Origin: Hirschia litorea
Lineage (GTDB): Bacteria > Pseudomonadota > Alphaproteobacteria > Caulobacterales > Hyphomonadaceae
NCBI RefSeq assembly: GCF_042665075.1
Contig: NZ_JBHTBR010000005.1
Coordinates: 992,001 to 1,056,000 of the forward strand
Reading direction: 5' to 3'
DNA: 64,000 nt
Numbering within the stretch: position 1 is the stretch's first letter; each line of letters opens with the position of its first letter. Under the pieces are notes generated by a model. That model was not told the origin of the DNA, made no database searches, and worked only from the letters and a program-made list of their open reading frames with translations. A program made the translations under genes and the position numbers. Positions 45,204 to 54,074 of the stretch are shown piece after piece.

Positions 45204-45527
45204 ATGTCGATTGCGTGGGTTTATCTTTTTGCTGCCGGTCTTTTAGAAATTTGCTGGGTTTTAGGGATGAAATACTCTCAAGGCTTTACCAAGCTTGGTC
45301 CCAGTGTCTTCACGATCATCACACTATCTTTTAGCATGTATCTTCTGGCAAAATCAGTAAGCGTTATTCCTGTTGGGACGGCTTATGGAATTTGGGTTGG
45401 GATAGGTGCAATTGGTGCTGCTGCAATGGGGATATTCCTGTTTCATGAGCCAGTAACACCCTTCCGGCTCATATTTCTTGGAATGCTCTTTGTCGCGATT
45501 ATTGGATTGAAACTCACTGCCGCATAA
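45204..45527 (+). CDS. gdx: SMR-family guanidinium exporter (Gdx, formerly SugE)
   Basis: 107 residues, four membrane helices. The conserved helix-1 glutamate (Glu15 in LLEICWVLGMKYSQGFT) and the helix-3 segment GTAYGIWVGIGAIGAA match the Gdx branch of the small multidrug resistance family, which exchanges guanidinium for protons as an antiparallel dimer. The riboswitch directly upstream is independent support for guanidinium as the substrate. AAGGAG lies 7 nt before the ATG. Confidence 0.95.
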   Translation: MSIAWVYLFAAGLLEICWVLGMKYSQGFTKLGPSVFTIITLSFSMYLLAKSVSVIPVGTAYGIWVGIGAIGAAAMGIFLFHEPVTPFRLIFLGMLFVAIIGLKLTAA

Positions 45528-45546
45528 GGCGCAATGTACAAACGCA

Positions 45547-45586
45547 CCCCTATTCACATAGACAAAGGTGTCCGTATGAATAGGGG
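45547..45586. terminator. Hairpin between convergent gdx and outer-membrane efflux gene
   Basis: CCCCTATTCA (45547-45556) pairs with TGAATAGGGG (45577-45586) around 20 nt that can partly fold as well. No T-tract on either strand, so terminator function is uncertain. Confidence 0.45.
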
Positions 45587-45596
45587 ATGATGTATA

Positions 45597-47018
45597 CTAT
45601 GATCCGGCGTTTATTGTTGTTTCAGGCCATCCGCCTAAAGCGCGGAAAACTGACACCGCGTTTAAGGCTTTGTCACGCTGTGTCGCGATGAGTAATTGCT
45701 GCGCTGAGTAATTGTTTCTTTGCGCATCTAGCACAGGCAAATAGCTATCAATTCCCGCAGAGAAGCGTTCGTTTGATAGATCAAGCGTGGCTTGGTTGTC
45801 TTCTGCCAAGGCGTTTAGCGCATCAAGACGTTCTTCTATTGTGTCAGCAACAGCGAGTGCATCTGCTGTTTCTTTAAAGGCGGACTGAATAGCATATTCA
45901 TAATTTGCAAGCGCGGCTTCCTGTTGGGCTTTGCTGACATTCAATGCACTTTTTCGGCGTCCGCCGTCGAAAATAGGAAGAGAGATACTCGGTCCCAACG
46001 ACCATCCGCCAGAGGTTACATCTACAAGATTGTTCAGATCAGCGCTGGCATATCCAATAGTTCCCGTAAGGGAGATCGAAGGGAAAAATGCTGCGCGTGC
46101 TGCTCCTATATTGGCGTTTGCAGCAAGGAGTGTGCGCTCTGCTGCGATAACGTCAGGGCGGTTAAGTAGGATTGAAGAGGATTGCGCGAATGGCAAATTT
46201 TCAGTTGTTGGCGCAAATTCAAGATTTGCTGTTTCCAACACATCTTCGGGCAGGGGAGCGCCTACCAATAGACGCAATGTATTTAAGTTCTGGCTTACAA
46301 CAGCTTTAAGGCGAGCGGCTTCAGCCCGAGCAGTATGCACACTTGAGGAAGCACGGTGAATATCAAGTTCATTCGCAACACCGGAGTTGAAGCGGCGCTG
46401 TGTTAGCTCTAGGGAAGACATTTGGCTTTGCGCAGTTTCTTCTGCGAGCAATAAAAGTCTTTTGTTACTTGCGAGAGATATCCAAGCATCGGCAACAGAA
46501 GACACAAGTAATATCTTTGTTGCGCGTTCGCCTTCTACGCTGGACAACCAAGATTGAAGAGCTGCCTCACTTAAGTTTGCGACGCGCCCGAAGAAATCGA
46601 GTTCGTAGCTGGATAAACCCACATTTAGAGCAGAGCCATCACTGAAGGTGCCTTGAGCAGTTGCTGTTGCATCCTCCTCAAAGGTTTCTCCTTCGCGCAC
46701 GCTTCCGCCGACGGCCAAGCTAGGCCAGCGTGCTGAACCTGTAATGCCATATTGGGCTCGGGCAGCGCGAACATTGGCAGCGACAGCTCGCAAGCTACGG
46801 TTTTGCGTTAGGGCTGTATCAATAAGGCTTTGGAGCTGTGGTGCGGTAAACACAGATTGCCATTGAAGTAGCTCGGCTGTGTTTTCCTTAAGGTCTATGT
46901 CATGCAGATCTGCTGGCACTGGCGGCGCGACTGGATCGTAATCTGGCGCGAGGCTCACACAGCCTCCAAGGAGGCTTGCGCCTGTCATTGCGATCATAAC
47001 GGAGTGTTGTTTACTCAT
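45597..47018 (-). CDS. Outer-membrane efflux channel (OprM/NodT family lipoprotein)
   Basis: 473 residues. Lipobox LGGC (Cys20) at the end of the signal peptide, two outer-membrane-efflux-protein repeats (TolC fold) and the segment YELDFFGRVANLSEAALQSW typical of OprM/NodT channels. It completes the tripartite pump: its start overlaps the end of the RND gene by 4 nt (ATGA). It is the last gene of the operon. Confidence 0.93.
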   Translation of the reverse strand: MSKQHSVMIAMTGASLLGGCVSLAPDYDPVAPPVPADLHDIDLKENTAELLQWQSVFTAPQLQSLIDTALTQNRSLRAVAANVRAARAQYGITGSARWPSLAVGGSVREGETFEEDATATAQGTFSDGSALNVGLSSYELDFFGRVANLSEAALQSWLSSVEGERATKILLVSSVADAWISLASNKRLLLLAEETAQSQMSSLELTQRRFNSGVANELDIHRASSSVHTARAEAARLKAVVSQNLNTLRLLVGAPLPEDVLETANLEFAPTTENLPFAQSSSILLNRPDVIAAERTLLAANANIGAARAAFFPSISLTGTIGYASADLNNLVDVTSGGWSLGPSISLPIFDGGRRKSALNVSKAQQEAALANYEYAIQSAFKETADALAVADTIEERLDALNALAEDNQATLDLSNERFSAGIDSYLPVLDAQRNNYSAQQLLIATQRDKALNAVSVFRALGGWPETTINAGS

Positions 47019-50000
47019 GCTGATACGCCTTCTGCAGGAGGGAGAGATTTATTTGATTTTCCGCCTGTAAGTTTGCGGATGATCACATAAAATAGGGGGG
47101 CGAAGAAGATTGCAAAGAATGTAGCCGAGATTAGACCACCCACAACAGTTATACCAATTGCGACACGAGCTCCAGCACCTGCACCCGTTGCCAAGGCAAG
47201 CGGCAATACACCGAAACCAAATGCAAATGATGTCATCAAGATTGGACGAAGGCGCATACGAACAGCTTCAAGAGTGGCTTCAATCAGTTCTTTGCCTTGA
47301 TCTTCCAGTGATCTAGCAAACTCGATAATCAAAATCGCGTTTTTAGATGCAAGTCCCACCGTGGTTAGAATACCCACTTGGAAGAAAACATCATTCGCTA
47401 AGTCAAAGAAGTGCGCTGCTGCAATCGCTCCTGTTACACCGAGGGGAGCAACAAGAAGAACGGCAAGGGGCACGGTCCAGCTCTCATATAAGGCAGCAAG
47501 ACATAGGAAGATAAACAGCACAGAAAGTAGATAAAGCGCGTTGGCTTGGTTGCCAGACTCTTTTTCTTGAGCACTCATGCCAACCCATTCAGCGGCGTAA
47601 TTTCCCGGAAGCTGAGAGACCAACTCTTCCATTTTTACCAAGGCGTCACCAGAGCTTGTGCCCGGCGCTGCCATTCCTTGAATGTTCAAGGCTGGGAGGC
47701 CGTCAAAGCGTTTAAGTTGAGGCGAACCTGTTTTCCATTGAGTTGAAATAATCTCTTCAATCGGAGTTAGCTCTCCTGTGCTGTTTCGTACACGCCACTC
47801 TCCAAAATCATCTGGCTGCATGCGGTATTCAGCATCACCTTGGACATAAACACGTTTGATACGTCCACGATCAAGGAAGTCGTTGACATATGTGCCACCA
47901 AACCCAACAGACAATACATTCGTGATGTCTGATAGTTGAATGCCTAAGGAGGCCGCTTTTTGGTAATCAATCTCGACATTAAATTCAGGGCTGTCTGAGA
48001 TACCGTTTGGACGCACGCCCATGAGTGTTGGCTCCTGAGACGCCATGCCTAATAACTGCATCTGAGCATTGGCAAGTGCGCTTCCACCAACACCGGACAA
48101 GTCTTGTAGATACATATCAAAACCACTGGCGTTTCCTAATTCACGAATAGGAGGTGGGTTGATAGCGAAGACCATGGCTTCAAGATCGCCTGCGAATGCT
48201 TGGCTTGTGCGATTGGCGATATTGAATGAGTTGTTTTCAAGTCCTTCGCGATCTTTCCAATCCTTTAGAGGGAGGAAGGATAGACCCATGTTTTGGCCCG
48301 CTCCAGCAAAGCTGAAACCGGATATGGTGAAGACACCTTTTATGTTGTCTCCTTCTTTTTCCATATAGTGTTTCCCAATGCGGTCCATCACGTCGATTGT
48401 ACGCTCTTTGCTTGCATCAACAGGCAATTGAGCGACCGTGATAACAACACCTTGGTCTTCATCTGGAAGGAAAGAGGTAGGAAGGCGGACAAAACCAAAT
48501 GCTGCGACAGCACCGATGATTAAGAATACGCCGAAAAAGACCCAACGTCTGCGAATGACACGCTCTACGACGCCCGTATATCCATGCTCAAGTTTGCGGA
48601 AACCAGAGTTGAATAAATCACCGGGTTTATTGATCCAGCTTTTGGCATTCCCGTGTGTGTTTTTCAATATGGTTGCACAAAGGGCAGGGGAAAGCACAAT
48701 TGCCACGATAACCGACAATATCATCGCGGATACAATTGTGACGGAGAACTGACGGTAGATCACGCCGGCTGAACCTGGAAAGAATGCCATGGGAATGAAA
48801 ACGGAAGATAGTACAACGGCAATACCCACTAGCGCACCAGTGATCTGGCCCATGGATTTACGCGTAGCGTCGATGGGAGATAACCCATCTTCTTCCATCA
48901 CACGTTCAACGTTTTCAACAACAACAATCGCATCATCCACGAGAAGACCAATAGCAAGGACCATGGCAAACATGGTCAGCATGTTGATGGAATACCCAAA
49001 TACTGAAAGGACTGCGAAAGTTCCAAGCAGAACGACAGGCACAGCAATCATCGGAATGAAAGAGGCTCTTAAAGACTGCAAGAAGATGAAAATAACGAGG
49101 AATACGAGAACAATCGCTTCTATGAGTGTGTGCTCAACAGAACTGATAGATTCTTCAATGAACGGCGTTGTATCGTAAGGGAATACAACCTCGATATCAT
49201 TGGGGAAACTTTCACTACGAGAGAGAATGCTTTCACGAACAATTTCTGCAGTTTCTAGAGCGTTTGCACCTGTCGCTAGCGACACAGCAAATGCGGCAGC
49301 GGGTGCTCTGTTAAAGCGCGGCTCGATTGTGTAGTTTTCTGAGCCTTTTTCAACGCGCGCAACGTCTTCAAGATAAATCGGTGTTCCTTCGGCGCTGGAT
49401 CGGATAAGCAATTTTTTGAAATCGTCGACCGTCGTCAGTAGGGACTGAAGAGTAATTGTCGCGGTGATTTCTTGCCCCTCAACGGAGGGTGCACCACCGA
49501 TGGAACCGGATGATATTTGTGCGTTTTGTGCTTGAATTGCGTTGGTGATATCGCTCGGTATTAGATTGAATTTGTTCAGTTTGTTAGGGTCTAGCCAGAT
49601 GCGCATAGCATATTGGGACCCAAATAATTGTACGCTTCCGACGCCTTTGAGGCGGCTGACTTCATCAATAAGATTGCTGCGAACATAATCACCTAAATCA
49701 GCTGTGTCATAGGTGCGGTTTGGGGATGTTAAGGCTGCAACCATCAAGAAACTTGCAGATGCTTTATTTACGGTAACCCCTTGGCGCTGAACTTCGGAAG
49801 GAAGTAAAGGCGTTGCCAGTGAAAGTTTGTTTTGGACCTGCACTTGCGCAATATCTGGATCTGTTCCGGTTGCGAAAGTCAGCGTGATTGAACTGGTTCC
49901 GGCAGAACTGGATATAGATGACATATAATCTAAGCCATCCAATCCCGTCATTTGTTGTTCAATCGTCTGCGTAACTGAATCTTCAATAGATTTAGCAGAT

Positions 50001-50155
50001 GCACCCGGGTAAGTGGCACCGATAGTAATCGTTGTGGGTGCAATATCAGGGTATTGAGCAACAGGAAGGTTGTTTAGCGATAGTGCACCTGCAAGCATGA
50101 TGACAATCGCTATGACCCACGCAAATACGGGGCGGTCGATAAAGAAGCTGGCCAT
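47015..50155 (-). CDS. RND efflux pump inner-membrane transporter (AcrB/MexB type)
   Basis: 1046 residues, HAE1 family. The proton-relay aspartate pair in helix 4 is present (GLLVDDAIVVVENVER), as is the helix-10 lysine (GLASKNAILIIEFA). The opening PVAQYPDIAPTTITIGATYP is typical of AcrB. It should export hydrophobic drugs, detergents or similar toxins by proton antiport. Middle gene of the operon, 21 nt after the adaptor gene. Confidence 0.95.
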   Translation of the reverse strand: MASFFIDRPVFAWVIAIVIMLAGALSLNNLPVAQYPDIAPTTITIGATYPGASAKSIEDSVTQTIEQQMTGLDGLDYMSSISSSAGTSSITLTFATGTDPDIAQVQVQNKLSLATPLLPSEVQRQGVTVNKASASFLMVAALTSPNRTYDTADLGDYVRSNLIDEVSRLKGVGSVQLFGSQYAMRIWLDPNKLNKFNLIPSDITNAIQAQNAQISSGSIGGAPSVEGQEITATITLQSLLTTVDDFKKLLIRSSAEGTPIYLEDVARVEKGSENYTIEPRFNRAPAAAFAVSLATGANALETAEIVRESILSRSESFPNDIEVVFPYDTTPFIEESISSVEHTLIEAIVLVFLVIFIFLQSLRASFIPMIAVPVVLLGTFAVLSVFGYSINMLTMFAMVLAIGLLVDDAIVVVENVERVMEEDGLSPIDATRKSMGQITGALVGIAVVLSSVFIPMAFFPGSAGVIYRQFSVTIVSAMILSVIVAIVLSPALCATILKNTHGNAKSWINKPGDLFNSGFRKLEHGYTGVVERVIRRRWVFFGVFLIIGAVAAFGFVRLPTSFLPDEDQGVVITVAQLPVDASKERTIDVMDRIGKHYMEKEGDNIKGVFTISGFSFAGAGQNMGLSFLPLKDWKDREGLENNSFNIANRTSQAFAGDLEAMVFAINPPPIRELGNASGFDMYLQDLSGVGGSALANAQMQLLGMASQEPTLMGVRPNGISDSPEFNVEIDYQKAASLGIQLSDITNVLSVGFGGTYVNDFLDRGRIKRVYVQGDAEYRMQPDDFGEWRVRNSTGELTPIEEIISTQWKTGSPQLKRFDGLPALNIQGMAAPGTSSGDALVKMEELVSQLPGNYAAEWVGMSAQEKESGNQANALYLLSVLFIFLCLAALYESWTVPLAVLLVAPLGVTGAIAAAHFFDLANDVFFQVGILTTVGLASKNAILIIEFARSLEDQGKELIEATLEAVRMRLRPILMTSFAFGFGVLPLALATGAGAGARVAIGITVVGGLISATFFAIFFAPLFYVIIRKLTGGKSNKSLPPAEGVSA

Positions 50156-50176
50156 TGGGGTTTGTAAGCCTGTGGT

Positions 50177-51406
50177 TTATTGTTCTGATACTTGGGGAGG
50201 AGTTGTTGCTTCGGCGTTAGCCATTGCATCATTTTCAGAATTGATGGGTTGAACTGGCATGCCTTCGCGAAGCATAAGAAGGCCGTCTACAATCAAGTTG
50301 TCACCTGATTTTAAACCGTCTTCTACAATCCAGTTATTGTTTGAGGCACCGGCAAGTTTGAGCATTCTTTGCTCTGCAACGCCTTGTCCATTCATAACCA
50401 ACGCATATGGGTCGCCGCGCGGTGTACGCGATACGGCTGATTGCGGTGCTAAGATAACATTATCCAGCAAACCAGCAGAAAGCTGAGCTTTCACATACAT
50501 GCCAGGCATTAAAAGGTGATCTGGATTTGGGACAATGGCCCGAAGAATAACGGTTCCTGAAGACTCATCGACGCTGATTTCAGAAAAGGCGAGTTGACCC
50601 TTCGCATTGTGTGCGGTGCCGTCTTCATACAAAATTGTTACAGGGACGGCTTCGTTTGCATTTGTTTGTAAGCGTCCTGCTTGTACATCACGCTTAAACT
50701 GCAAGACATCAGAACTAGATGCTGCAAGGTCAACATATATTGGGTCTAGTTGAAGGACGCGAGCAAGTGAGTTTTGTTGGTTTTGCGTGACCAATGCACC
50801 GGCTGTAACGCTGGAGCGACCGATGCGGCCATCAATAGGGGAGGTCACTTTCGTACGCGAAAGATCAATACGTGCTTGAGTTAATGTGGCGCGGCGGACT
50901 GCAATATCTGCTTCCGTTTGCTTACGTGTCGCGACGACTTCGTCATATTCTTGCTGACTGACCGCTTTACTTTCGATAAGTTGAGCAAAACGTTTTTCAT
51001 TTTGGCGTGCGATCTCAGCGGTCGCTTCAGCGCGATCAAGTTCGGCTTTTGCGCTGTCTACGCGTGCGACATATTCAGAAGATGCAATTTGATATAGTGC
51101 TTGTCCTGCTTTGACATCCATACCTTCTTCAAACAGGCGTTTTTCAATAACACCTGTGACTTGAGGGCGAATTTCAGCTTCAGCAAATGCATGTGTGCGA
51201 CCAGAAAGTTCACGCTGGCTTTCCAGAGAACTTGCATTGATCTTTAGAATTTTGACCGGCTTACCTTGAGCTGCTGGGGCTGATTGCTCGCTAGGAGCAG
51301 CGGCGTCTTGTCCGCAGCCAGAAAGAACGAGTGCACCAAGGGTTAGCGCGACCACGCTGCTAAGCATGGAAAAACTGTGAGATGGAAAAAAGTGTTTCGG
51401 AACCAT
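50177..51406 (-). CDS. RND efflux periplasmic adaptor (AcrA/MexA type lipoprotein)
   Basis: 409 residues. Signal peptide with lipobox LSGC (Cys31). Then barrel-sandwich halves (EIRPQVTGVIEKRLFEEGMD and KVTSPIDGRIGRSSV) around a coiled-coil hairpin (about 110-170), and a membrane-proximal domain. First gene of the efflux operon, divergent from the tetR gene across a 112-bp gap holding a perfect palindrome. Confidence 0.94.
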   Translation of the reverse strand: MVPKHFFPSHSFSMLSSVVALTLGALVLSGCGQDAAAPSEQSAPAAQGKPVKILKINASSLESQRELSGRTHAFAEAEIRPQVTGVIEKRLFEEGMDVKAGQALYQIASSEYVARVDSAKAELDRAEATAEIARQNEKRFAQLIESKAVSQQEYDEVVATRKQTEADIAVRRATLTQARIDLSRTKVTSPIDGRIGRSSVTAGALVTQNQQNSLARVLQLDPIYVDLAASSSDVLQFKRDVQAGRLQTNANEAVPVTILYEDGTAHNAKGQLAFSEISVDESSGTVILRAIVPNPDHLLMPGMYVKAQLSAGLLDNVILAPQSAVSRTPRGDPYALVMNGQGVAEQRMLKLAGASNNNWIVEDGLKSGDNLIVDGLLMLREGMPVQPINSENDAMANAEATTPPQVSEQ

Positions 51407-51454
51407 AATGGTGGCCTTGACTGGTCTTAGAAAAAAAACTTATTGTGCGCCTTA

Positions 51455-51474
51455 TAGAATGAACGTTCATTCTA
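51455..51474. promoter_or_regulatory. Perfect 20-bp palindrome, probable TetR operator
   Basis: TAGAATGAAC followed by GTTCATTCTA is a perfect palindrome midway between the efflux operon and the divergent tetR gene. GAATGAACGTTCATTC-like sites are typical AcrR/TetR operators, so the TetR protein probably represses both genes here. Confidence 0.88.
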
Positions 51475-51518
51475 ATGCAAGTGAATACTTTGTAGAGTCG
51501 AATAAAAGGTAAATTTTA

Positions 51519-52148
51519 TTGTCTAACATTGCTTCCAATACAAAAACCGAATCGGACCTTTCGGCTGACCAAAAACAATTGCAGCGTAAGGAGCAAATTA
51601 TGAATGCTGCGGCGGCTTGTTTTGTGGAAAGAGGCTTTCACGGTGCTGGTATGGCTGCCATTGCAAAAAAAGCTGAGATGAGCCCTGGGCATATATATCA
51701 CTACTTTTCGACTAAAAATGATATCATCGCAGCAATTGTGGAACGGGAGTCTGCTGCAAAGGTTGCGTTTTTTAAGGCCTTCTGCGATGTCGAGCCTGAA
51801 AATATACTTCAAGTTCTGTTAGATAAGGTGGATGAAGGCGTAGAAAAGTGCGCTGATCCGTTTGAATCTATTTTGTCGCGGGAAATTCTCGCTGAAACCC
51901 AACGAAATCGTGAGATCGCACAAATTGTGCACAGGCATCATGAAGATTCTCTCAAGGTTTTTGTGGATATTTTAACGTCAAAGTTAGGTGTCGAAGACGT
52001 TGAATCTAAAGTGAATTGTATGAAGGCTATGTTTAGCGGTATTATGATTCAGGTGTTGGTGAATCCTAAGCTGGACCGCGTGGCTCTTACTGCGGAAGTA
52101 AAACGTCTGATCAAATTTATGTTATCTGGCGAGAAAAGCACTATTTAG
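51519..52148 (+). CDS. TetR/AcrR-family repressor
   Basis: 209 residues from TTG 51519, with AAAAGG upstream. The TTG is preferred because the next ATG (MNAAAACF) would cut the first helix of the DNA-binding domain. Helix-turn-helix: GMAAIAKKAEMSPGHIYHYF. The C-terminal ligand domain is not diagnostic. Divergent from the efflux operon, which it most likely represses. Its stop overlaps the convergent SDR gene by 8 nt. Confidence 0.9.
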   Translation: MSNIASNTKTESDLSADQKQLQRKEQIMNAAAACFVERGFHGAGMAAIAKKAEMSPGHIYHYFSTKNDIIAAIVERESAAKVAFFKAFCDVEPENILQVLLDKVDEGVEKCADPFESILSREILAETQRNREIAQIVHRHHEDSLKVFVDILTSKLGVEDVESKVNCMKAMFSGIMIQVLVNPKLDRVALTAEVKRLIKFMLSGEKSTI

Positions 52149-52914
52149 GCTTTGTGCTAAGAAATTTCCGAACAATTGGGAAGTATAGACAGTTAGGCAA
52201 TAGTCCCAATATTTTGAACATTATAGCAAAGCGTGTTGGGTAATTGGTTTCAAATCTTTTGGACTCCAACGCTTTGCGTGTACGCGTAGCAGCTTCCTCG
52301 ACATCCATAATAAACGGCATTTTAAAGGCGTTTTGATCTGTAAGTCTTGTCTTGATGAAACCGGGATTGATTACTTGAATTTTGAATTTTTCAGGGGGGA
52401 GGTCTGCTTTAAGGTTTTCTGCCATATGGATTAAACCCGCTTTGCTCGCCCCATAGGCTGTAGCAGCCGGAATGCCTCGTAAACCGGCAAGTGAACCAAT
52501 TAAAGCGACATGTCCACGGCCTTGATCTATAAGATGAGGAATGCAGACGCCAAGAATACGCGCTGCTCCAACAAAGTTTACATTACATATGTTTTCAACA
52601 GTCTCGGCATCCCATTTTTGCGCTCTCATTGGCTTGTAAATGCCCGCACAGAATATGATACCGTCAATGGGTCTTTCCTTGACGACCTGCTTGAAGGCAC
52701 GTTCGACACTCAGTGTTTTACTTACATCGCATTCAACGACTTGGGTTTTGTGAGGTAAGTCTGCGGCTAGTTTGAATAGTGCTGTTTCATTTCTAGCGGA
52801 TAAAATTAGGGATGCCCCAAGGGCAGATAGATCACGCGCAAGCGCTTCACCTAAACCGCTGCTCGCGCCAACAATCCAGTATGTTTTTCCGGCCCACTCG
52901 TTATCGCTACTCAT
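52141..52914 (-). CDS. Short-chain dehydrogenase/reductase
   Basis: 257 residues. Cofactor motif GASSGLG, the catalytic Ser in IGSLAG, and YGASK. NADP is likely (SARNE after beta-2). C-terminal residues 225-250 are hydrophobic and may touch the membrane. It is the last gene of the six-gene ChrR-linked operon, overlapping the DUF3833 gene by 4 nt. The substrate is unknown, probably a lipid-derived compound given the neighbours. Confidence 0.85.
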   Translation of the reverse strand: MSSDNEWAGKTYWIVGASSGLGEALARDLSALGASLILSARNETALFKLAADLPHKTQVVECDVSKTLSVERAFKQVVKERPIDGIIFCAGIYKPMRAQKWDAETVENICNVNFVGAARILGVCIPHLIDQGRGHVALIGSLAGLRGIPAATAYGASKAGLIHMAENLKADLPPEKFKIQVINPGFIKTRLTDQNAFKMPFIMDVEEAATRTRKALESKRFETNYPTRFAIMFKILGLLPNCLYFPIVRKFLSTKPK

Positions 52915-53534
52915 TCGGCTGCATCCAGTTCGTTTGAATTGGAGAGAGAAGCTTGATTGAACACTGAATTTTCATTGATGTCACGATGCTTAAATACGGC
53001 AACGAGTTCGGCGACCTTTATTCCAAATTTTCGCATTTGAGAGCGATTAATAATGGTGCCTTCATCTGTGAGGTACATCCAGTCTGTCACGCTTAGTGTG
53101 TGACCACCTGCGTCTTCGCTTAGTTTTAGTTTATATTTCATTTGCAGCGTGTTGCCTGATTGTATGCCCTCAGCCTGTCCAATAAGATCTGGCGCGGTGG
53201 CGGTGAAGGTGCCATCTCCATTGAATGCTAGTGTCCATTTGCGATGATCTTCACGCCCGCTGGCATAAATGAAATGCTCACTTAGAGTGCCGCCATTTAT
53301 ATCGAATTCACCTGTCATGCGGGCTTTAAAACGAGAGACGACTTTGCCCGTGTAGTCATAGATTAGGCCTTCAGACAGATAATCCCCGCTAAGGTTTTTT
53401 TGTGCATCGAAGATTGGAGAATTAGAGGTGTAGTCTGCTGGTTTTTGTGTTGAGAACCCCCACACACATCCTGAAACTGTGAGTAGACTTAAAGAGAGTA
53501 AAATTCCTATTGCGACATATATCATGCGAAACAT
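52911..53534 (-). CDS. DUF3833 family lipoprotein
   Basis: 207 residues. Signal peptide with lipobox VSGC (Cys23). The mature sequence (GEFDINGGTLSEHFIYASGREDHRKWTL, NTLQMKYKLKL) matches the lipocalin-like DUF3833 family. Members regularly occur with cyclopropane-fatty-acid synthase, DUF1365 and the FAD oxidoreductase under ECF sigma control. Function unknown; periplasmic lipid handling is plausible. Confidence 0.85.
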   Translation of the reverse strand: MFRMIYVAIGILLSLSLLTVSGCVWGFSTQKPADYTSNSPIFDAQKNLSGDYLSEGLIYDYTGKVVSRFKARMTGEFDINGGTLSEHFIYASGREDHRKWTLAFNGDGTFTATAPDLIGQAEGIQSGNTLQMKYKLKLSEDAGGHTLSVTDWMYLTDEGTIINRSQMRKFGIKVAELVAVFKHRDINENSVFNQASLSNSNELDAAE

Positions 53535-53582
53535 CTTTCCGGAGTCCTTTTTTGAAAGGATGAATTATCAGAATGTGGTGGG

Positions 53583-54074
53583 TTATCGTCCTGTTAAGTC
53601 TTTGGTTTTTTTGGGGTATCGACTATCTGGCGAGAGCCATATCGCAAAGAAATGTGTGCTAAATTCGGGCTCTTCAATAGTGCAACGAAGTGCACCATTG
53701 AGTGAGAATTCGGTGATATTTTCGTTTCGCTTAAAGCCAATGATTTCATCGCCTTTGCTGACATCACCAAAACAGCCTTCAAGGTCTTCTCGTAGATATT
53801 CATAGGTGTCTTCGGCTTGGTTGCTTAAGCGCGCCATTTCAACAATAGAGGCATTTGCTATTTTGGATGCCGGAATTGAGCGCGTGTATTCCAGCTTTAG
53901 AGCAAAAGGGGCGCTAGCGTCGAAGGGCGTGTGAGTTGCCATTAATGTGGCGCGGTAAAGCTTGAATGGGCCGAGCCAGTAATTTGCAGTACCGACCGTT
54001 TGATAAGATTCATATGGAATGGGTGAGGGGGCACCCAACAATAAAAGCGCAGCAAGAATAGATGAGTTAAGCAT
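53583..54074 (-). CDS. Chalcone-isomerase-like exported protein
   Basis: 163 residues. Signal peptide (LAALLLLGAPSPIP). The mature part (VGTANYWLGPFKLYRATLMA, FALKLEYTRSIPASKIANASI) resembles the bacterial chalcone-isomerase-like domain, a fatty-acid-binding fold. Start overlaps the end of the cyclopropane synthase gene by 8 nt. A periplasmic fatty-acid-binding role in the stress operon is a guess from the fold. Confidence 0.72.
   Translation of the reverse strand: MLNSSILAALLLLGAPSPIPYESYQTVGTANYWLGPFKLYRATLMATHTPFDASAPFALKLEYTRSIPASKIANASIVEMARLSNQAEDTYEYLREDLEGCFGDVSKGDEIIGFKRNENITEFSLNGALRCTIEEPEFSTHFFAIWLSPDSRYPKKTKDLTGR

Noticed and set aside
45931..46359. 142-codon plus-strand frame inside the outer-membrane efflux gene
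   Set aside because: Antisense shadow of the OprM-like gene, with no ribosome-binding site or domain.
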